A stretch of 64,000 nt of DNA from Brachynemurus nebulosus (taxonomy: Eukaryota > Arthropoda > Insecta > Neuroptera > Myrmeleontidae), in NCBI GenBank assembly GCA_035578155.1, contig JAPWDM010000003.1:64782142-64846141 (forward strand). The letters are read 5' to 3'. The position numbers and the translations under genes were made by a program. This document shows positions 58,916 through 64,000 of the stretch, one piece after another (the stretch's first letter is position 1; each line of letters begins with the position of its first letter). Below the pieces are notes generated by a model. That model worked only from the letters and a program-made list of their open reading frames with translations, did no database searches and was not told the DNA's origin.

Positions 58916-59697
58916 CATACAGTAAAAAAATTATTTTTTAGATCAGATAGAACTACCTTGAACTCTCTTCCCGGTGAATTTATAACCACCTATATAAATA
59001 ACAAATATAATATTAAAAATTGCATATACATATATAAATATGATAGTTGTTTATTTTGTATCATTAATAATTTGTATATTGTACCAAACGTATCGACATA
59101 ATATGTATTTGTACGTATGTACAATAGAGGTTGAGAGGGAATTGTACCACAAGCAGTGAGCAACCAACGGCAGGAAGTTCAGAGGTCCCCCTAACAAGTT
59201 TAATAATTCATTTATAATATATCAACTAATATGATATTAACATAGCATACATATATATTGAGATTGGAGGTACTGGGCAATTCATATAGTCACTCGTTCG
59301 TCACTTTGACACCATTTTATTGTGTCTTAAATATTAATATGAAAATTTGAAATTGCAGGAATGACCAAATTAATTCTATAACGTATTTAATGTCACCGAT
59401 ATTTGTGTCAGTTCTTTATACTATCGTACTGGTATGATACTTTAATGGTATATAGGTTATTTGTGGAAATATGTCATCTTTGAGGTTTCGAGATATTTAT
59501 AACTTTTTGGAACAGTTGCTGAGTACAGGTGAATTACAGTAATGGTTTGAATCAGTTTAGGAAATGTGGAAGCTAGAAGTATGTCGCTTTTGAAATATGG
59601 GAAAAATTTTTTCCTTCCAAAATAAAAAAAATTTTAGAGCTTCTTGAATAATTTTGGTTGCGTGTCAGTCCTTGCGTTTGTGTGCCCAAAGATCTCA
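58916..59697. other. AT-rich DNA, no gene seen
   Basis: Nothing recognised. Confidence 0.4.
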
Positions 59698-61211
59698 CAC
59701 AGTAGAAAAATTTGTGTTCTGCGTACAAAAAAACTAGTGGTTAAGATTTTTGTATTAAATAAGTAACACAACCCTTTTATTAAAATATTAACACAAATTT
59801 TGATTTATGATAACAGAATAAAAATGTTAATCTATTTTGAACAACAAAAAATTAACACAATGTTTGTGTAAAGGAAAATAATGTTATAAGTACGCTGTTT
59901 TTTTGCGTATTTCAACACAAAAATTGTGTCATACGTCCAAAAAACTAGTACTCTTTATTTTGAATGTATAATATATAACACAATCGCAAGTAAGCTTACA
60001 TGATTTTTTGTAACTGAATCTGTAACAAAATAACCTTAAAATGTAAGAAAATTGTTTCATTTTTAAACGTTTAATAAAACTATATTCGTCAATAACTGAA
60101 AAAAACTTATAATTTTTCGGTTTTGTTTAATAATAAGAACTACTCTCATCTTTATTAATATAATTATATATTTTGATAGATATATATGGAAACAAGTAAG
60201 AATTTTTACAAAGGACTAACTTGGCGTGCTTTGAGTCTCATTTATAATAATATACAGGATGGTCCAGAATTTTGTACCGTAATTGCTAGAGCTGATAGTA
60301 GGTACGTTCAAAAATAATGGTACCTTTTCATGAATAGTTTTTCCAAAACTCAATAATAAGGGAGACACAACCCTGTAAAGGGGTGAAACGGAAACAATTT
60401 TTTCTTAAATATTTTCCAAATAAATTTTTGAAGAACGGATTGATGTTTTAGGTGTTCGTATTTTGCGTTAGGAGGATTCCATCATTTATGATTAAGCGAT
60501 GGTTTTAGGTGGTAAGTGTGAGTTACCACGTCTTTTCTATTTTAATTTGCAGTTATTTAAACAAAATTCTTAAAAATATGATTCCTCACACAATTCCACG
60601 TCAAAAAGGTATACTTGTTACATTTCGATAAATAATACCGTTTTCGAGTAAATTAAAGTAGAAGTATCTATTTTCAAATTATCCGCTAATCATAAGTGAT
60701 GGAGTAATTGGTACCACAAATTTAATTATACTGATGTTCATACGCACCCCTAAACTATGAATCCATTATTCAAAAGCGCCTAAAAAATTTAAAAAAAAAA
60801 CAAGTCAGTTTCTTTCCGCCCCTCTACATTTTACCCCCCCCCTACTTTATCACCCTGATTATTGAGTTTTGGGAAAAGTGCCATTATTTTTGAACGTACT
60901 ATCAGCTCCAGCAATTACGGTATATAATACTGGATCACCTTGTATGAACAAAATCGTTATAATTTTTGACGATTTTCAAATATCTTAAGCTACAGTGAAA
61001 GTAAAATATTGAATAAAAAAGTTTAACAACTAACTCTGATAAATCTGAAAAATTAACACAAACTGTATGTCCTCTTGTGTGTTAAATCAATGACACAAAT
61101 CTTGCGTACAGATTTGACACATATGCTTTGTGTTAAAATAACACAAAAAATTGAGTGGATCGTTCTGGACGTGTGAATTGTGTTAATTTTAACACAAATT
61201 TTTTGACTGTG
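59698..61211. mobile_element. TIR element CACAGT..AAAAATTTGTGTT, interrupted by a MITE
   Basis: The left end reads CACAGTAGAAAAATTTGTGT and the reversed right end CACAGTCAAAAAATTTGTGT, matching at 19 of the first 21 positions. Both arms are studded with (TT)AACACAA words. The region between is 1514 bp, but 60255-60942 is a separate TA-flanked element, leaving ~825 bp for the outer element. No transposase; no clear target duplication. Confidence 0.65.
60255..60942. mobile_element. Mariner-type MITE, TA target, ~100-bp TIRs (688 bp)
   Basis: The left end CAGGATGGTCCAGAATTTTG, TACCGTAATTGCTAGAGCTG follows TA. The reversed right end CAAGGTGATCCAGTATTATA, TACCGTAATTGCTGGAGCTG is followed by TA (60943-60944). 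The TIRs extend about 100 bp, through TTCAAAAATAATGG and AAAACTCAATAAT. Ends of the TACA(G/A)G(G/A)TG(G/A)TCC kind are characteristic of insect mariner-derived MITEs. It is nested in the element at 59698-61211. Confidence 0.85.
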
Positions 61212-61213
61212 CA

Positions 61214-61440
61214 CTAAATGGTATAACTCCGAAACTATTCGATCGTTTTTGATGCAATTTTTAGACCCTGTAGGGTTCCTAGATGGTCCCCTACACCCTA
61301 CAGTTACCATTACTTCGACTACGAATTTCATCGTAGTCGAGATAATGGTAGCCACGGCGCTCTCCTGAAATCCTATTATTAAATATCGATATCTTACTTA
61401 CTACTAATCCCACTTCGCTCAAATTTTGAATTTTAGACTT
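61214..61440 (-). repeat. Second copy of the 5597-5981 family (interior)
   Basis: Reversed, this reads TCAAAATTTGAGCGAAGTGG, then AGTAGTAAGTAAGATATCGA, CGCCGTGGCTACCATTA and CGGAGTTATACCATTTAG. It matches 5680-5850 in order. The copy has an extra CGACTACGA...TCGTAGTCG hairpin (61315-61342). Confidence 0.6.
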
Positions 61441-62140
61441 TAGGCTATGTATAATCCCCTATTGCGCCTTTTAGGCTATTGCCGTGTAAATTTAAGCGAA
61501 TCATCAATGTATTTGTGTGAAAAATTTCTATTTTTAAGGCAACAAATTTTGTTGAATTTGAATGGATTAGAAAATATGTTCCCGCATCTTTTAAGAAGTT
61601 ACTGTATTATATATCAAAACTGCTTACACTGCGTTAAATTAACAATGACAACCGTTTAAAATGATCCCCAACAGTTATTAATGTATCGTCTTACATTACG
61701 TCACATTTGATTATTCTTCCATAGGCTATAAACATTATAATATTCTGGTTTTAATTTCAATACTGAAAAGTTTATTTACAAACGATTCTTATAATTAACT
61801 GAGCTTAAACTTGTTTCAAAACACCATGTATATGACGCTTTCATAACAATTTGATCAATAAACTCGAAAATAAATAATCAAAGTTACCCCCGCCCCCCTC
61901 TCTCCTCTTCAGCACCGTTCGTCGCGTGGTGACTTCCGATATAGTTTTCGTACGAATGTGATACGTTATTAGTTTGTAAAATAATATACATATAAATTGT
62001 AAAAAAACTACTGAAAATTGAAAACGAAAATATTAAATTCTATCAGTAAAATCCAACATATCATTTTCAATTATTTTCCCGTACTTTTAACAAATATATT
62101 TTTTGGGGAAAAGTGTATATAGTAAGTAAGTCAACTTTCT
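61441..62140. other. AT-rich DNA, no gene called
   Basis: The 70-codon frame at 61447-61659 has no domain. A C-run with CCCCCGCCCCCCTCTCTCC lies near 61887. Confidence 0.4.
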
Positions 62141-62144
62141 CATA

Positions 62145-62485
62145 ACACGCAAGTAAGATTATAAAATATATTGCATTCTCAAAACGATTTCTTTGTTCAA
62201 AAAATAAAAAATTCTTTGAATTAAAAAAATATTTCCTTGAATAAAAACATTTTTTTTAATTATACGTTATAAAATATATTGTATAGTCTCAAAACGATTT
62301 TTTTGTTCAAAGATTATAAAAATTTCTTTGAAACAAAAAAAAAATTTCTTTGAATCAACAAAATATTTCTCTATTAATTATATGTTATAAAACATATTGC
62401 ATTCTCAAAACGATTTTTTTGATCAAAGATTGAAAATTTCTTTGAAACAAAAATAATATTTCTTTGAATCAATAATTTTTTTTTT
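62145..62485 (+). repeat. Degenerate ~113-bp tandem array, first part
   Basis: TATAAAATATATTGCATTCT then CAAAACGATTT(C/T)TTTG recurs with TCTCAAAACG at 62177, 62287 and 62403 (periods 110 and 116). Each unit continues with TTCTTTGAA(T/A)CAA/AAATATTTCTTTG words. Confidence 0.75.
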
Positions 62486-62492
62486 TGTTATA

Positions 62493-62700
62493 ACGTAAAA
62501 GCCCATATACCGGAACACTATTTTTAAGTGTGTCATTAAACTGGCTTATAAAAATTAATAAATAAATTAAACACCCATTTTTTTTCTTAATAAGCATGAA
62601 ACCAAGTTTTTTTAATCCAATGAATACGTTTTTAACAAAATATAGCCCAAAAATTTTGAGATATTAATGTTTTTCTTTTGTAAAATTTTGACATATATAA
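62493..62700 (+). mobile_element. Family K 3' region, copy 4
   Basis: ATAACGTAAAAGCCCATATA encodes NVKAHIPEHYF-stop. The tail TGTCATTAAACTGGCTTATA, TAATAAGCATGAAACCAAGT and TAATGTTTTTCTTTTGTAAA matches 42909-43118. It interrupts the tandem array and ends near an A-run (ATATAAAAAAAAC, about 62695-62707). Confidence 0.7.
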
Positions 62701-62765
62701 AAAAAACGGATAGAATATATTAATATCTTTAGAAAATCACCACAGACACCTAAAAAAAAACACGT

Positions 62766-62846
62766 ATGTAACCACAGAGAAGCAGAGACAACATATCTAT
62801 CTCTATACTACCGAAACCAGTGTAACCAGTAAGAGATAGAAAATAT
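62766..62846 (+). repeat. Hairpin repeat family H, copy 3
   Basis: GTAACCACAGAGAAGCAGAG then ACAACATATCTATCTCTATA, CTACCGAAACCAGTGTAACC and AGTAAGAGATAGAAAATAT. The hairpin core agrees closely with copy 1 (10160-10290, minus). It lies in the gap of the tandem array, after the family K remnant. Confidence 0.75.
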
Positions 62847-62859
62847 TGTGTACAAAGAT

Positions 62860-63383
62860 TAAAAAATTCTCTGAATCAAAAAAATATTTTTTTGCATCAA
62901 GAAAATATTTTTTTGTATCAAATAAATAATTTTTTGTATCAAGAAAATACTTTCGTAATTCAGAGAAATATTTTTTCGACTTTATTTTTTTCAATAATCA
63001 AAAAAATATTTCTTTGAATTAAAGAATGTATTTTTTTGATTCAAATACATAAAATCCAATGACTATGAGATTTTGAGTTATGTAGTATTTTTATTGTGAC
63101 CTTTGATATTTTTTTGAATCAATAATTTTTTTTTTGAGTTATACGTTATAAAATATATTGCACTCACAAAATGATTTCTCTGTACAAAGATTAAAAATTT
63201 TTTTGAATCAAAAAATATTTTTTTGTATCAAATAAATATTCTTTTGTATCAAAAAATATGTTTTTAATTCAAAGAAATCTAGTTAAAGAAATATTTCTTT
63301 GAATCAATGAATTTATTTTTTTGATTCAAATACATAAAATCTAGTAACATTATGAGATTTTGAGCTATACGTAGTATTTTGTA
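62860..63383 (+). repeat. Degenerate tandem array, second part
   Basis: It continues the words of 62145-62485 (AAAAAATATTTCTTTGAATTAAAG, TTTTTTTGTATCAAATAAAT) and TATAAAATATATTGCACTCA. A larger unit is visible: GATTCAAATACATAAAATC then ATGAGATTTTGAG(T/C)TAT at about 63036 and 63325, ~290 bp apart. It explains the frame at 62803-62994, which is not a gene. Confidence 0.7.
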
Positions 63384-64000
63384 TTGCAAACATTTTTATA
63401 CGTCCATATTTTTCGCATAAAAACAGGTATCGGTGTAGGTTATACCCATTTCTGTATATATTAAACTATTCTTGATTATCATTTCTGTTTGATAATAATC
63501 GAAATTTCGAAAGGACGTAATTTCGAACATTCGAGCATAACTTTTAGTACATTTAGAGTAATATATTGTACAAAAGCCAATATTAATAATAGTTTTACTT
63601 GATTCATCCGAGTATATTCAGGTTTATATATGTATACCGACGCTTGTTATCATCAACCGGTTCTGGCAAGCTTAATGTATTACATATTAATGTTTTCTAA
63701 ATACAAAATATTATATAAAGTGATTTGACTGAAAAACGGTACGGAAAGCTTTCTGAGAATAATTCATATATGTGTATATGTACATATTATGTATCATCCG
63801 TTCAACAACATAGGTCTATTACAGACTACACAATATATAGGTAGGTACTATAGAACTTGGATGTAGTCTATTTTATGTGTAGTACAAGTAATGTATAGAG
63901 TCAGAATCTATATATTATGCAAATTTGTTATAAACAGGAGCGGAGAACACCGCCGAGGGTGTTTAAAATGTTAAAATTTTGAAGATTGGGTTGAAGGGTT
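63384..64000. other. AT-rich DNA at the window end, no gene seen
   Basis: Nothing recognised. Confidence 0.4.

Overview
The window is AT-rich, repeat-dense, non-coding eukaryotic DNA. There are no operons, no closely packed open frames, no rRNA and no CRISPR. It has long A/T runs, (AT)n microsatellites, tRNA-derived SINE-like units and many nonautonomous DNA transposons with terminal inverted repeats (TIRs). The transposon mix (hAT with 8-bp target duplications, Tigger/pogo and mariner-type ends at TA, piggyBac-like and other TTAA-flanked elements, a tRNA-Thr-like SINE) and several motifs familiar from arthropod genomes suggest an arthropod, most likely an insect. The sequence alone does not fix the species. 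The window is probably intergenic or lies in large introns.

Genes. Only one open frame looks like a possible host gene: a 143-codon minus-strand frame at 13127-13558 with a good start context and an ATTAAA signal just after the stop. It has no recognisable domain. All other recognisable coding sequence is transposon debris: a frameshifted hAT transposase N-terminus with a BED-finger remnant (15587-15775), the C-terminus of a Tigger/pogo transposase with a degraded PHD-like finger inside a TIR-bounded element (44185-45817), and remnants of an unrecognised protein (signature NNVKAPIPE) kept in frame in several scattered copies.

Layout. 1-8.8 kb: insect-type repeats, an 80-bp-arm foldback, two copies of a 0.6-0.7 kb family (2.8 and 6.0 kb) and a small TIR element. 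8.8-16 kb: a TTAA-flanked element, one member of a three-copy hairpin repeat, an inverted partner of the 46.7 kb repeat, the candidate gene, a Tigger MITE and the hAT remnant. 16-30 kb: mostly nondescript AT-rich DNA with TIR elements at 20.8, 22.5 and 25.5 kb and GC-rich hAT-like ends at 27-28.6 kb. 30-31 kb: a 137-bp tandem repeat and a GC-richer promoter-like stretch. 33-46 kb: many elements, including a hAT MITE with a perfect 8-bp duplication (40194-41094), a tRNA-Thr-like SINE head inside a direct repeat, and the Tigger element. 46.7-53.7 kb: a repeat holding a 204-bp near-perfect palindrome and a ~155-bp tandem array, then three long (AT)n tracts and a ~160-bp minisatellite. 57-64 kb: a piggyBac-like end, a mariner-type MITE nested in another TIR element, and a ~110-bp tandem array interrupted by two other repeats.

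The repeats recur in both orientations, so the window can be read as layered insertions. I found no multi-gene system. The most unusual items are the conserved NNVKAPIPE family, the palindrome, the three-copy hairpin repeat and the SINE inside a direct duplication.
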